Positions 1-12,212 of a DNA stretch of 33,865 bases are shown here, piece by piece. A model generated the notes under the pieces. That model was given only the letters and a program-made list of their open reading frames with translations. It made no database searches and was not told the origin of the DNA. Every line of letters begins with the position of its first letter. The stretch's first letter is position 1. The position numbers were made by a program, and so were the translations under genes. This DNA comes from Bacteroidales bacterium (GTDB lineage Bacteria > Bacteroidota > Bacteroidia > Bacteroidales > UBA932): positions 1 through 33,865 of the forward strand of contig JAKSJM010000029.1 of NCBI GenBank assembly GCA_024398075.1. The letters are read 5' to 3'.

Positions 1-20
1 ACTTAACAAATAGACATTTA

Positions 21-1376
21 ATGGACAAATTTACACAGAAGTATGTGGATTCATTCATGGCTGATCTTATCGCCAAGAATCCAGGAGAGGTAGAATTCCA
101 CCAGGCAGTTCGCGAAGTAGTGGAGAGCGTCGCTCCTTATGTTATGGCTTATCCTCACCTTATGGATCTCAAGATCCTTGAGCGTATGGTTGAACCTGAG
201 CGCGTCATCATGTTCCGCGTGCCTTGGACGGACGATAGGGGAGAGATTCACGTTAATCGTGGCTTCCGAGTACAGATGAACAGTGCCATTGGACCATATA
301 AGGGAGGTATCCGCTTCCACTCAAGCGTTAACCTCAGCATCATGAAGTTCCTTGCATTTGAGCAGACATTCAAGAACAGCCTTACCACACTCCCTATGGG
401 TGGTGCCAAGGGTGGCTCAGACTTCAGCCCACGTGGAAAGTCTGATGCCGAGGTCATGAGGTTCTGCCAGAGTTTCATGACAGAGCTTCAGCGCCATATC
501 GGTCCAGATACTGATGTCCCTGCAGGAGATATCGGTGTCGGAGGACGTGAGGTTGGCTACATGTTTGGCCAGTACAAGCGTCTTCGCGATGAGTTCACAG
601 GCACAATGACTGGAAAGGGCCAGGCATGGGGCGGTTCTCTCATGCGTCCTGAGGCTACAGGATATGGCGTTTGCTATTTCGCTCAGGCTATGCTAGCTAC
701 CAAGGGCAAGTCATTCGAAGGACAGACCGTTCTCATCTCAGGTTCAGGCAATGTGGCTCAGTATGCTGCACAGAAGGCCATGAGACTTGGAGCAAAGGTG
801 GTAAGCCTTTCAGATTCAAATGGTTCTATCTACGATCCAGAGGGCCTTAACGAGGAGAAACTCGCTTATGTATTTGAGCTCAAGAACATGCGCCGTGGTC
901 GCATAAAGGAGTATGTGACCAAGTATCCACAGGCTCAGTATCTCGATGGCCAGAGACCATGGAGCATTCCTTGCGATATCGCTCTTCCATGTGCTACCCA
1001 GAATGAGATCGAGGCCAAGGATGCGGAGATGCTTGTGAAGAATGGCTGCTACTGCGTATCTGAAGGTGCAAATATGCCTACTACTCCAGAGGCTATCGCC
1101 ATCTTCCAGAACGCCAAGCTTCTCTACTCTCCAGGCAAGGCTTCAAATGCCGGCGGCGTAGCTACTTCTGGTCTCGAGATGTCCCAGAATTCAATGCGTC
1201 TCAAGTGGACTGCCGAGGAGGTCGATCAGAAACTCCACGACATTATGCTTGATATCCACGCAGCCTGCCTCAAGTACGGTACTGAGGAGGACGGATATGT
1301 AAACTACGTCAAGGGCGCAAACATCGCAGGATTCATCAAGGTGGCCAATGCGATGGTTGAGCAGGGCCTTGTATAA
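21..1376 (+). CDS. gdhA: NADP-specific glutamate dehydrogenase
   Basis: Cytoplasmic enzyme that reversibly aminates 2-oxoglutarate to glutamate, a main route of ammonia assimilation in gut Bacteroidota. The 451-residue length is normal for the hexameric bacterial family. Seen directly: the substrate-binding stretch GPYKGGIRFH at about residues 91-100, the catalytic-lysine motif LPMGGAKGGSDF with Lys130, the motif DVPAGDIGVGGREVGYM at 165-181, and the Rossmann dinucleotide loop GSGNVAQ at 241-247. The following SDSNGS (264-269) is typical of NADP-preferring members. It begins 20 nt into the window, so its promoter cannot be judged. It ends 14 nt before the next gene, which suggests cotranscription. 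The family call is very secure; NADP preference is inferred from homologous motifs. Confidence 0.97.
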   Translation: MDKFTQKYVDSFMADLIAKNPGEVEFHQAVREVVESVAPYVMAYPHLMDLKILERMVEPERVIMFRVPWTDDRGEIHVNRGFRVQMNSAIGPYKGGIRFHSSVNLSIMKFLAFEQTFKNSLTTLPMGGAKGGSDFSPRGKSDAEVMRFCQSFMTELQRHIGPDTDVPAGDIGVGGREVGYMFGQYKRLRDEFTGTMTGKGQAWGGSLMRPEATGYGVCYFAQAMLATKGKSFEGQTVLISGSGNVAQYAAQKAMRLGAKVVSLSDSNGSIYDPEGLNEEKLAYVFELKNMRRGRIKEYVTKYPQAQYLDGQRPWSIPCDIALPCATQNEIEAKDAEMLVKNGCYCVSEGANMPTTPEAIAIFQNAKLLYSPGKASNAGGVATSGLEMSQNSMRLKWTAEEVDQKLHDIMLDIHAACLKYGTEEDGYVNYVKGANIAGFIKVANAMVEQGLV

Positions 1377-1390
1377 CACTTAAAACAACG

Positions 1391-4351
1391 ATGTCAGCAC
1401 AGCAGCAAAGTCTCGATTACAGCATGCTCATGAGAAGGAAGATTGCGAAGATCCTTCTTGTTTGCTCAAATTACGACAAATTCGCACTTGAGGAAGATGG
1501 ACACATCGAAGCTCAGATTGCGCGTGAATACGCCGAACTCAGCCTTTCGAATCCACCTTCCATCGTGAGGGCAGAAAGCCCAGAGGAGGCGGTCTTCTTC
1601 CTGGCTCAGGGTGATCAGTTCGACCTGGTCATCACTATGTACAATGCTGGAACGGAGGATGTGTTCACTTTCTCAAGAAAGGTCAAGGAATACTCTCCAG
1701 AGACTCCTGTTGTACTGCTCACATCGTTTTCAAGGGAGGTTTACAGAAACCTCGAGTCGAGGGATACCTCGGACATAGACTACATCTTCTGCTGGAACAA
1801 CTCCACGGACCTCATCATTGCCATAATCAAGCTCGTGGAGGACAAGGCAAATGCCGAGCATGATATCCTGGAGTGCGGTGTACGCGCGATCCTTCTGGTG
1901 GAAGACTCTGTGCGTTACTACTCGACCTACCTTCCGCTTCTCTACAAGCTCGCACTTCAGCAGAACATAGAGTCCATCAAGGATGCGCTGAACGAGCGTC
2001 AGCAGATACTTCGTAAACGCTCTCGTCCAAAGATCCTCATGGCCACAAACTATGAGGATGCCGTAGAGCTATATAGTAAGTACAAGTCAAACATGCTCGG
2101 AGTCATCTCTGACGTAGGTTTCGTGCTTCATAAGGGCGATCCGTCAAACGCAGAGAAGAGCGATGCCGGAGTAGAGCTCTGCCGTCTTATCCGTGAGGAC
2201 AACCCTACCATGCCTTTCCTCATGCAGTCATCGCAGGAGAGCATGCGTGAAGTGGCCAAGGAACTGGGCGTAGGATTCGTGGTCAAGACCTCGAAGACCC
2301 TCACACATGAGGTGGCGGAGTATATCGGCCGTGAGTTCGGCTTCGGAGACTTCGTGGTGACTGACCCGGCTACCGGTGAGGTGCTGGAGCGTGCCGCTGA
2401 CCTCTGTGAGTTCGAGAAAATACTCGGAAACATCCCTCTGGACATCTACAAGAGGCTTGCGGACAACAACTATATCTCCCGCTGGCTCTTTGCACGAGGC
2501 CTTTTCCCTATAGCGAACTATCTTAAGCCTATCCAGGTGAATTCGCTTGAGGATGCCTTCAAGTTCAGGGGAGAGACTGTCAGACAGATTCACGACTACC
2601 GTATCCATCAGGCTCTGGGTGTGGTGGCTGCCTTCAATCCTGATTCATTCAACGATGCCATCTGGTTCTCCAGACTGGGCAACGGATCGCTTGGAGGAAA
2701 GGCTCGTGGCCTTGCCTTCCTGAACAGCATCCTTCAAAAATATAATCTCTACGACAAGTGGGAGAATGTACGCGTGCTTATCCCACGCACACTTGTCATC
2801 ACTACTGAGTACTTCGACAAGTTCATTCTCGAGAATGGTCTCCAGTATGTGATCAACTCAGACATCTCAGACGAGGACATGCTCTCTGAGTTTGTATCAT
2901 CCACCCTTCCTTCCGACCTCATCAAGGCTCTCAAGGTGTTTATCCGCCACATGAAGAAGCCTCTAGCGGTGAGATCTTCTTCGAAGCTGGAAGATTCTTA
3001 TTATCAGCCATTTGCTGGTGTCTATTCGACCATCATGGTACCTCATGTGGACGACGAGGACCAGCAGCTCCGCCTTCTCTCGAAGGCTATCAAGAGCGTC
3101 TATGCATCTGTCTTCTTCGCAGCCTCCAGAAGCTATATCGCCGCCAGCGCGAACGTTATCTCGGAGGAGAAGATGGCGGTTGTGCTGCAGGAGATATGCG
3201 GCCACGAGGAGCAGGGCTTCTTCTTCCCTACACTTTCGGGTGTGGCTAGGTCATTCAATTTCTACCCTGTCGGTTTCGAGAGAGCTGAGGAGGGTATCTG
3301 CAAGGTGGCCTTTGGCCTTGGCAAGGCTGTGGTGGATGGCGACCAGGTGCTCAGATTCTCGCCTAAGTACCCTAAGCATGTCCTTCAGACGTCTACCCCA
3401 GAACTGACCATGAGGGATACTCAGCAGTACATGTATGCGCTGAACTTGAGGCCAGACAAGTTCAAGACCTCTGTCAATGATTCCATAAACCTTGAGCGCA
3501 TCGCTATCTCAGACTGTGACAAGTTCAACTCATTCAAGAAAGTTGTCTCTACCTATGATTTTGAGAATCAGCGCATTGTCGACTCTCCATTCCCTATGGG
3601 ACCTAAGTTTGTGACATTTGCGCACATGCTCAAATATGAGACATTCCCATTGGCCGAGATCGTTCAGGACCTTCTGGACATGGCCCAGCAAGAGATGAAG
3701 TGTGGCGTGGAGATCGAGTTTGCGGCAAATCTGGACAGGGCAGAAGGCCTTCATTCCATCTTCCACGTGCTTCAGGTTCGTCCTATCTCCCTCGATACAA
3801 GCGCTTCTGAGGTGGATTGGAAGACTATTGATACCGACTCTGCCATCCTCTCATCCAGAAGTGCCCTCGGTATAGGCTGGATCAATGATGTCACTGATAT
3901 TGTCTACCTGAAAAAGGATGCATTCTCTATCCTGAAGACAGTGCAGATGGCACAGGAGATCAGCGACATAAACGCGAAGATGCTAGCCGAGAAGAGAAAC
4001 TATGTCCTCATCGGTTACGGCAGGTGGGGCTCCAGCATCCCTTCGCTTGGCGTGCCAGTCAAGTGGGCGGACATCTCCGAGGCCAAGGCCATTGTAGAGT
4101 GCTGCCTTGACAACTTCAGGGTAGATCCTTCCCAGGGATCACACTTCTTCCAGAATCTGACCTCCTTCAATGTGGGCTATGTCAATGTCAACCCATTCAC
4201 TTCAAGAGAGGATAACATTGACTTTGAGACCTTGGATGCCATGCCTGCAGTTTATGAATCAGAGTTTGTACGTCAGGTTCGCTTCGACACCCCTCTCAAG
4301 ATCTGTGTGGATGGAAAGGAGAATAGAGCCTTTATTTCGGACGATAAGTAA
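1391..4351 (+). CDS. Two receiver-like domains fused to a PEP/pyruvate-binding (PPDK_N) domain
   Basis: A 986-residue cytoplasmic protein without signal peptide or membrane segments. Residues about 16-150 form a degenerate receiver-like fold (KILLVCSNY at its first strand) that lacks the expected acidic phospho-acceptor. Residues about 165-315 form a second receiver with the key set preserved: Glu171-Asp172, candidate phospho-Asp241 (VISDVGF), Ser280/Ser281 and Lys299. A linker leads to an ATP-grasp-like PEP/pyruvate-binding domain from about 430 (GNGSLGGKARG) to about 810, with AVRSSSKLEDSYYQPFAGV at 526-544 and a closing LQVRPIS. The C-terminus has YGRWGSS and GSHFFQNLTSF motifs. The swivelling phospho-histidine domain and the PEP-utilising TIM barrel of PEP synthase and PPDK are both absent, so a complete PEP synthase reaction is unlikely. 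Similar long proteins are often labelled phosphoenolpyruvate synthase in this phylum; I regard the true function as unknown, perhaps a phosphorylation-controlled phosphotransferase. Confidence 0.85.
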   Translation: MSAQQQSLDYSMLMRRKIAKILLVCSNYDKFALEEDGHIEAQIAREYAELSLSNPPSIVRAESPEEAVFFLAQGDQFDLVITMYNAGTEDVFTFSRKVKEYSPETPVVLLTSFSREVYRNLESRDTSDIDYIFCWNNSTDLIIAIIKLVEDKANAEHDILECGVRAILLVEDSVRYYSTYLPLLYKLALQQNIESIKDALNERQQILRKRSRPKILMATNYEDAVELYSKYKSNMLGVISDVGFVLHKGDPSNAEKSDAGVELCRLIREDNPTMPFLMQSSQESMREVAKELGVGFVVKTSKTLTHEVAEYIGREFGFGDFVVTDPATGEVLERAADLCEFEKILGNIPLDIYKRLADNNYISRWLFARGLFPIANYLKPIQVNSLEDAFKFRGETVRQIHDYRIHQALGVVAAFNPDSFNDAIWFSRLGNGSLGGKARGLAFLNSILQKYNLYDKWENVRVLIPRTLVITTEYFDKFILENGLQYVINSDISDEDMLSEFVSSTLPSDLIKALKVFIRHMKKPLAVRSSSKLEDSYYQPFAGVYSTIMVPHVDDEDQQLRLLSKAIKSVYASVFFAASRSYIAASANVISEEKMAVVLQEICGHEEQGFFFPTLSGVARSFNFYPVGFERAEEGICKVAFGLGKAVVDGDQVLRFSPKYPKHVLQTSTPELTMRDTQQYMYALNLRPDKFKTSVNDSINLERIAISDCDKFNSFKKVVSTYDFENQRIVDSPFPMGPKFVTFAHMLKYETFPLAEIVQDLLDMAQQEMKCGVEIEFAANLDRAEGLHSIFHVLQVRPISLDTSASEVDWKTIDTDSAILSSRSALGIGWINDVTDIVYLKKDAFSILKTVQMAQEISDINAKMLAEKRNYVLIGYGRWGSSIPSLGVPVKWADISEAKAIVECCLDNFRVDPSQGSHFFQNLTSFNVGYVNVNPFTSREDNIDFETLDAMPAVYESEFVRQVRFDTPLKICVDGKENRAFISDDK

Positions 4352-4368
4352 CTAATAACCAATATATT

Positions 4369-6558
4369 GTGAGAAAAGTATTTTGTTTGCTCCTTCTTGT
4401 GATGATGTTTGTCACGGAAGGGTTTGCACTTCGTGCTCAGAAGATAATATCCATTGATACGAAAAACACTTCGCTTGTCCTGAGCGTTGAGAAAAATGGC
4501 GCCGTCGATTTCCGCACCTACGGAAAACGCATCGAGAATCCCGATGCTTTCGCTGCCTTTAGGTCAAACGATGACCATCACATCAACATGCTGGTGCCAG
4601 CATACACCACTCGTGGAGGCGAATACATTGGCGCGCCAGCGCTTTCTGTCACCCATGCCGACGGTGGCATGAACACAGAGCTGCGCTATGTCTCGCATGA
4701 GACTGTGAAGGATGATGGCGTGGAGAAGACCACCATTGTCCTTCATGATACAATGCAGCCGCTTGAAGTTAGGCTTGTCTATGTCGCTTACCTTGAAGAG
4801 GACGTCATCGAGTCGCATAGCGAGATCGTGAACCTCTCGAAGAAAGAAATTCTTCTCTCGGACTATTTCTCATCTTCGCTGATGCTCAATGCGTCCAAGT
4901 ACCTTCTCACACGCTTCTGGGGCTCGTGGGCGCACGAATTCCAGGTTGAGCGCACGCTACTCACACATGGCGTGACAAGTATCGAGGACTACTGCGGTGT
5001 GCGCACCACTCACAAGTCGAACCCATCATTCATGCTGAGCCTCGATGCGTCTGAATTCAGCGAAACCAGCGGCGAGGTGGTGGCTGGTGCACTCAAGTGG
5101 AGTGGAAATTACAAGATAGATTTCTATCGTGATGAGACCGGTAGGCTTCAGATACGCTCGGGCATCAACCCTCTTTCGTCTGAGTGGCATCTAGCGAAGG
5201 GCGAGACCTTTGTCACGCCCGATATGGTCTACACTTTCTCTGCTGCTGGCGCTGGTCAGGCGAGTCGAAATCTCCATGACTGGGCAAGACGCTTCGGCCT
5301 CTACGACGCTACCGCTGTCGCGCCTACGCTGCTGAATAGCTGGGAGGGCGCATATTTCGCATTCGATACGAAGACATTGACAGACATGATGGATGATGCA
5401 GCTTCCATTGGCCTTGAGATGTTCGTTCTCGATGATGGCTGGTTTGCAAATGGGGAGTTTGCAAGAAATAGCGACAAAAGTGGTCTAGGTGACTGGCAAT
5501 TAAATACTTCCAAGCTCCCAGAGGGCATTTCATATCTGGCAGGATATGCACATGGAAAGGGCTTGAAGTTCGGAATATGGATCGAGCCTGAGATGGTCAA
5601 CCCTAAGTCGGAACTGTATTTAAAGCATCCTGATTGGGTGGTCAATGAACCAGGTAGAGACATCATCCCTCTGCGAAATCAGTACCTTCTCGACCTCTCA
5701 AATCCATCAGTGCAGGACTTTGTGTTCGGTGTCTTTGACTCCGTCATGCAGATGGGCGACATCGATTACATCAAGTGGGATTGTAACCGCCATGTACTGA
5801 ACATGGGCTCTTCTTATCAGAAGAACCAGTCTCATTTCTTTACAGCATACACGCTTGGTCTTTATAATGTACTTTCGAGAATACGCGAGAAGTACCCTAA
5901 GGTGATGATTCAGTCTTGCTCATCAGGAGGTGGTCGTGTGGACTATGGCGTGCTTCAGTACACAAATGAAGTTTGGACCAGCGATGATACAGATGCCACT
6001 GTGCGTACTCAGATGCAGTATGGTTTCAGTCTCATCTATCCTTCAATGGTCATGGGCTCTCATATATCGGCAGTGCCTAACCATCAGACACACCTTGTGA
6101 CAGGTATCAAGTATAGAACCGACATCGCTTCATCGGGGCGTCTCGGCGTGGAGTTGCAGCCTAAGCAGATGACTGCGGAGGAGAAGTCTACGGTGTCCAA
6201 TGCTGTAGAAAACTACAAGTCATTCAGAGACATCATCTATGAGGGAGATCTCTATCGCCTTCAGTCTCCTTATGATGGCCCAGATGTGGCAAACATCTAT
6301 GTCTCCAAGGACAAGAAACGGGCGGTGCTCTTCGTCTACCACACTGACTACGTCCTGAAGGGTTTCATGCCGCAGATCAGGCTTCAAGGCTTGCAGGATG
6401 GCGCTTCGTACAAGGTGACTGAGCTAAATTGTTCTAAGTCAGTGTTCTGGGGCAATGGCAAATCATTTGATACGGACTATCTACAGAACTTTGGTTTGAA
6501 CCTCAAACTTCGTGACACTTATTCCAGCGCTGTCTTCCTTCTGGAGATGGACAGATAG
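4369..6558 (+). CDS. Secreted GH36 alpha-galactosidase
   Basis: Removes terminal alpha-1,6-linked galactose from raffinose-type oligosaccharides or galactomannan side chains; retaining mechanism. The 729-residue length fits full GH36 enzymes: N-terminal beta-sandwich, (beta/alpha)8 barrel, C-terminal beta domain. The catalytic nucleophile is Asp471 in YIKWDCNR, and the acid/base lies in WTSDDTDA (539-542). The SCSSGGGRVDYG segment before it is also characteristic. A GTG start at 4369 is chosen because it is directly followed by a signal peptide (MRKVFCLLLLVMMFVTEGFA), implying export to the periplasm. It lies 17 nt after the preceding gene and 27 nt before the next. The partner GH2 beta-galactosidase lies two genes on, suggesting joint galactoside use. 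Exact substrate is not visible from sequence. Confidence 0.94.
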   Translation: MRKVFCLLLLVMMFVTEGFALRAQKIISIDTKNTSLVLSVEKNGAVDFRTYGKRIENPDAFAAFRSNDDHHINMLVPAYTTRGGEYIGAPALSVTHADGGMNTELRYVSHETVKDDGVEKTTIVLHDTMQPLEVRLVYVAYLEEDVIESHSEIVNLSKKEILLSDYFSSSLMLNASKYLLTRFWGSWAHEFQVERTLLTHGVTSIEDYCGVRTTHKSNPSFMLSLDASEFSETSGEVVAGALKWSGNYKIDFYRDETGRLQIRSGINPLSSEWHLAKGETFVTPDMVYTFSAAGAGQASRNLHDWARRFGLYDATAVAPTLLNSWEGAYFAFDTKTLTDMMDDAASIGLEMFVLDDGWFANGEFARNSDKSGLGDWQLNTSKLPEGISYLAGYAHGKGLKFGIWIEPEMVNPKSELYLKHPDWVVNEPGRDIIPLRNQYLLDLSNPSVQDFVFGVFDSVMQMGDIDYIKWDCNRHVLNMGSSYQKNQSHFFTAYTLGLYNVLSRIREKYPKVMIQSCSSGGGRVDYGVLQYTNEVWTSDDTDATVRTQMQYGFSLIYPSMVMGSHISAVPNHQTHLVTGIKYRTDIASSGRLGVELQPKQMTAEEKSTVSNAVENYKSFRDIIYEGDLYRLQSPYDGPDVANIYVSKDKKRAVLFVYHTDYVLKGFMPQIRLQGLQDGASYKVTELNCSKSVFWGNGKSFDTDYLQNFGLNLKLRDTYSSAVFLLEMDR

Positions 6559-6585
6559 TAGCTTTTTTTAACTATATTTGTTAGT

Positions 6586-7506
6586 ATGAAAAGAATAATG
6601 ACTATACTCACCCTTGCGGTGATGAGCTTTGTATGCTCGGCTCAGGAGGTAAACATTGGTTCCTTCAACATCCGTCTGCTTACTGAGGCAGACGCTCCAC
6701 ATAATGATCATTGGAATCAGCGTAAGGATATGGTTTGCGATCTCATCGCATTCATGGACTTTGATGCATTTGGCGCGCAGGAAGTGACTAATCCTCAGCT
6801 ACTTGATATGCTTGAAAGACTTCCTGAATACTCGTATGTGGGTGTTGGCCGTGACGATGGCGCGACTGCAGGAGAGTATAGCCCTGTCTTCTATAATTCA
6901 AAGAGATTTGTGGCTCTCAAGAGTGGCACATTCTGGCTTAGCGAGACCCCTGATGAGGTGTCTTATGGCTGGGATGCAGTATGCCGTCGAGTATGTAGCT
7001 ATGTGCTCTTAAAGGACAAGCAGACCAAGCGTCAGTTCTGGTTCTTTAATTGCCACCTCGATCATAAGGGTGTGGTAGCACGCCGTGAGAGTGTCAAGCT
7101 CATGCTTGAAAAGATTCATGAGCTCGCTGGTGACAAAGCAAATGTGGTGGTGACGGGTGATTTCAATGTTAACCAGTTCAGCGAGGCCTATGAAACCATG
7201 CTGTCTACTGGTCGTCTCAAGGACAGTTACAAGGCGGCAGAGAAGCGCTTTGCTCCAGGCGGTACCTTCAATGGCTGGGACGCTGCAAACTACTCTCCTT
7301 CACGCATCGACCATATTTTCGTAAGCTCCGATGCTGAGGTACGCCGCTATGGCGTGCTTACCATGCACTACTGGCTTGGCGAGGCTGGTGAGGATGCTGT
7401 CCTCAAAGATGCACCTTCAGAGATAAAGTCAGTCAAGAAGGAGGTTCATCAGCCTAGTGACCACTATCCTATTAATGCCAGGGTCATTTTCCCAAGAAAG
7501 AAATAA
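6586..7506 (+). CDS. Secreted endonuclease/exonuclease/phosphatase-family hydrolase
   Basis: A metal-dependent hydrolase of the DNase I / inositol-phosphatase / sphingomyelinase fold, 306 residues, exported by a signal peptide ending near CSAQ. The catalytic set is complete: Asn in GSFNIR, Glu66 in GAQEVT, His157-Asp159 in CHLDH, Asp192 and Asn194 in TGDFN, Asp242-His243 in RIDHIF, and Asp292-His293 in SDHYP. These residues show phosphodiester or phosphomonoester chemistry but not the substrate, which could be nucleic acid, inositol phosphate or a phospholipid head group. It sits between GH36 and GH2 glycosidases in the same tight series. A TATATTTG element at 6573-6580 resembles a Bacteroidota -7 box just 5 nt before the ATG, but no good -33 is present, so I do not count it as a promoter. 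Confidence 0.9.
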   Translation: MKRIMTILTLAVMSFVCSAQEVNIGSFNIRLLTEADAPHNDHWNQRKDMVCDLIAFMDFDAFGAQEVTNPQLLDMLERLPEYSYVGVGRDDGATAGEYSPVFYNSKRFVALKSGTFWLSETPDEVSYGWDAVCRRVCSYVLLKDKQTKRQFWFFNCHLDHKGVVARRESVKLMLEKIHELAGDKANVVVTGDFNVNQFSEAYETMLSTGRLKDSYKAAEKRFAPGGTFNGWDAANYSPSRIDHIFVSSDAEVRRYGVLTMHYWLGEAGEDAVLKDAPSEIKSVKKEVHQPSDHYPINARVIFPRKK

Positions 7507-7512
7507 CACTAA

Positions 7513-10494
<2,982 letters not shown>

Positions 10495-10495
10495 T

Positions 10496-12211
10496 ATGAT
10501 GAAAATGAGAAGAATTGCTTTTTTGATGGTGGCGTCAGCTGCTGCATTCATGATGGCTTCATGTGATCCTACTACTCCAGACCCTCCAGTAAATGGAGAT
10601 AAGGAGGAAGAGACCGGTGGGGAGAACACCCTTAGCCAAGGCAAGGAATATGAGGCCTATGGTTACATCAAGTACACAGATGGCAAGCCTGCGGTAGGAG
10701 TGAGTGTGAGTGATGGCTTCAAGGTTACACAGACCAAGGAAGATGGCTCTTATTATCTCTCTACCAGCAAGAATACCTACTACATCTATTTTTCGTATCC
10801 TGAGGATGTGAAGATCAAGAAGAATGCTGATGGTAATCCTGATTTCTATAAGCGTTATTCGAAGAAGACTAAGCAGTACGACTTCGTGCTGGAAAAGCAG
10901 GCAGTGGAGACGGAGTTCGCGCTATTCGCCCTTGCTGACCCTCAGGCACATTATACCAAGCGTAATCCTCAGACATCTGCCGATACCGACAGATTCAAGT
11001 CTGAGACAGTGCCAGCGCTTAATGCTGAGATCGCCGCACAGCCAGTACCATGCTATGGCGTGACCCTTGGCGACATCGTCTATTCGGAGGGCTCACGTAA
11101 CTCAGTGCCAGGAATGAAGACTATGAGGTCGCACTTCAAGAACGTGAACATGCCAGTCTTCCAGACCATGGGAAATCACGATTTTACATACTTCTACTCA
11201 AACAACCCATTGACGGCAGATGTGGAGAGCTCCTCTACTTATCTGAGGGCTCAGCGTGAGTTTGAGTCAGTGTTTGGACCTATCAACTTCTCGTTCAACA
11301 GAGGAAATGTCCATGTGGTCTGCATGCGTAACATCACATACACCAGTGACACAGATGCTTCCAAGTATGAGGGAAGTTTCTCAAGTGCTCAGTACGCATG
11401 GATCAAGGCAGACCTTGCCAAGGTTCCAAAGACGAAGATGGTGATCCTCTGCGTGCATATTCCGATAGTTGGCATAGGTAAGAACGAGAATGTGGAGAAT
11501 GTGGTGAACCTTATCAAGCAGTATCCAAATTCCACTATCTTCAGCGGACATACTCATTATAAGAGGGGAGTGACCGACGTCCTGTCTTCAGGTATGTTTG
11601 AGCATATCCATTCTGCCGTATGTGGCCAATGGTGGTGGAGCGATATGGAGGGTGATGGCTGTCCAAACGGCTATACTATCTATCGCATCGGTCAGAATGG
11701 CATAAGGGATGAGCATTTCATGGGCGTTAATGAGGATATGAATGACATAAACTATCAGATGCGCATATATCGTGGTAATCTCACCACTGGTGGTAGTTAT
11801 GCATATTTCAAGTGGCCTCATTCCAGCAGCCGTCTTCTTATCAATGTATTCAATGGTGACAGCCGGTGGAAGGTGGAGGTGTATGAGAATGATGTCCTTA
11901 GCGGTACAGCATCAGCCGTGTCCGCATCCAAGCAGACATTCTCTTCTGTATCTTCAGGATCTACTTATAGCATCAACGCCAGCTCGTCACAGGACTGGTG
12001 GGCTATCGGATATCATATCGGCGTGGTAGGCCGTGGCCTTTCTGGCACAAGCTATTATACCGCGAACTATCACATGTACAAGTATGATTTGAAAGATCCT
12101 TCAGCTTCTGTCAAAGTGGTGGCAACCGATGGATATGGAAATAAATATACTTGCTCTGAGATTATTAGCGAGGATGGATTTTACCCTCCTTACGTAGGCG
12201 CATCGCATTAG
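10496..12211 (+). CDS. Calcineurin-like metallophosphoesterase lipoprotein
   Basis: A 571-residue exported lipoprotein. The N-terminus has a hydrophobic stretch ending in MMASC, a lipobox, followed by a Pro/Thr-rich tether. Next comes a small carboxypeptidase-regulatory-like beta domain (GKPAVGVSVSDGFKVTQ, about 60-105), then the binuclear-metal phosphoesterase core: ALADPQAH, GDIVY, GNHDF (226-230), VHIPI and SGHTHY. The C-terminal third (about 400-560) resembles the beta-rich domain found behind this core in Bacteroidota enzymes. Several Met codons crowd the start; 10496 is used because it leaves 1 nt after the upstream stop, and Met4 is an alternative. Substrate is unknown. Family members cleave phosphomonoesters or phosphodiesters, and it follows other exported hydrolases in the same series. 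Confidence 0.9.
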   Translation: MMKMRRIAFLMVASAAAFMMASCDPTTPDPPVNGDKEEETGGENTLSQGKEYEAYGYIKYTDGKPAVGVSVSDGFKVTQTKEDGSYYLSTSKNTYYIYFSYPEDVKIKKNADGNPDFYKRYSKKTKQYDFVLEKQAVETEFALFALADPQAHYTKRNPQTSADTDRFKSETVPALNAEIAAQPVPCYGVTLGDIVYSEGSRNSVPGMKTMRSHFKNVNMPVFQTMGNHDFTYFYSNNPLTADVESSSTYLRAQREFESVFGPINFSFNRGNVHVVCMRNITYTSDTDASKYEGSFSSAQYAWIKADLAKVPKTKMVILCVHIPIVGIGKNENVENVVNLIKQYPNSTIFSGHTHYKRGVTDVLSSGMFEHIHSAVCGQWWWSDMEGDGCPNGYTIYRIGQNGIRDEHFMGVNEDMNDINYQMRIYRGNLTTGGSYAYFKWPHSSSRLLINVFNGDSRWKVEVYENDVLSGTASAVSASKQTFSSVSSGSTYSINASSSQDWWAIGYHIGVVGRGLSGTSYYTANYHMYKYDLKDPSASVKVVATDGYGNKYTCSEIISEDGFYPPYVGASH

Positions 12212-12212
12212 T

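Noticed and set aside
6573-6580. Internal promoter before the EEP hydrolase gene
   Set aside because: TATATTTG matches the -7 box, but no -33 is present and it would give a leaderless message inside a tightly packed series; chance match is likely.
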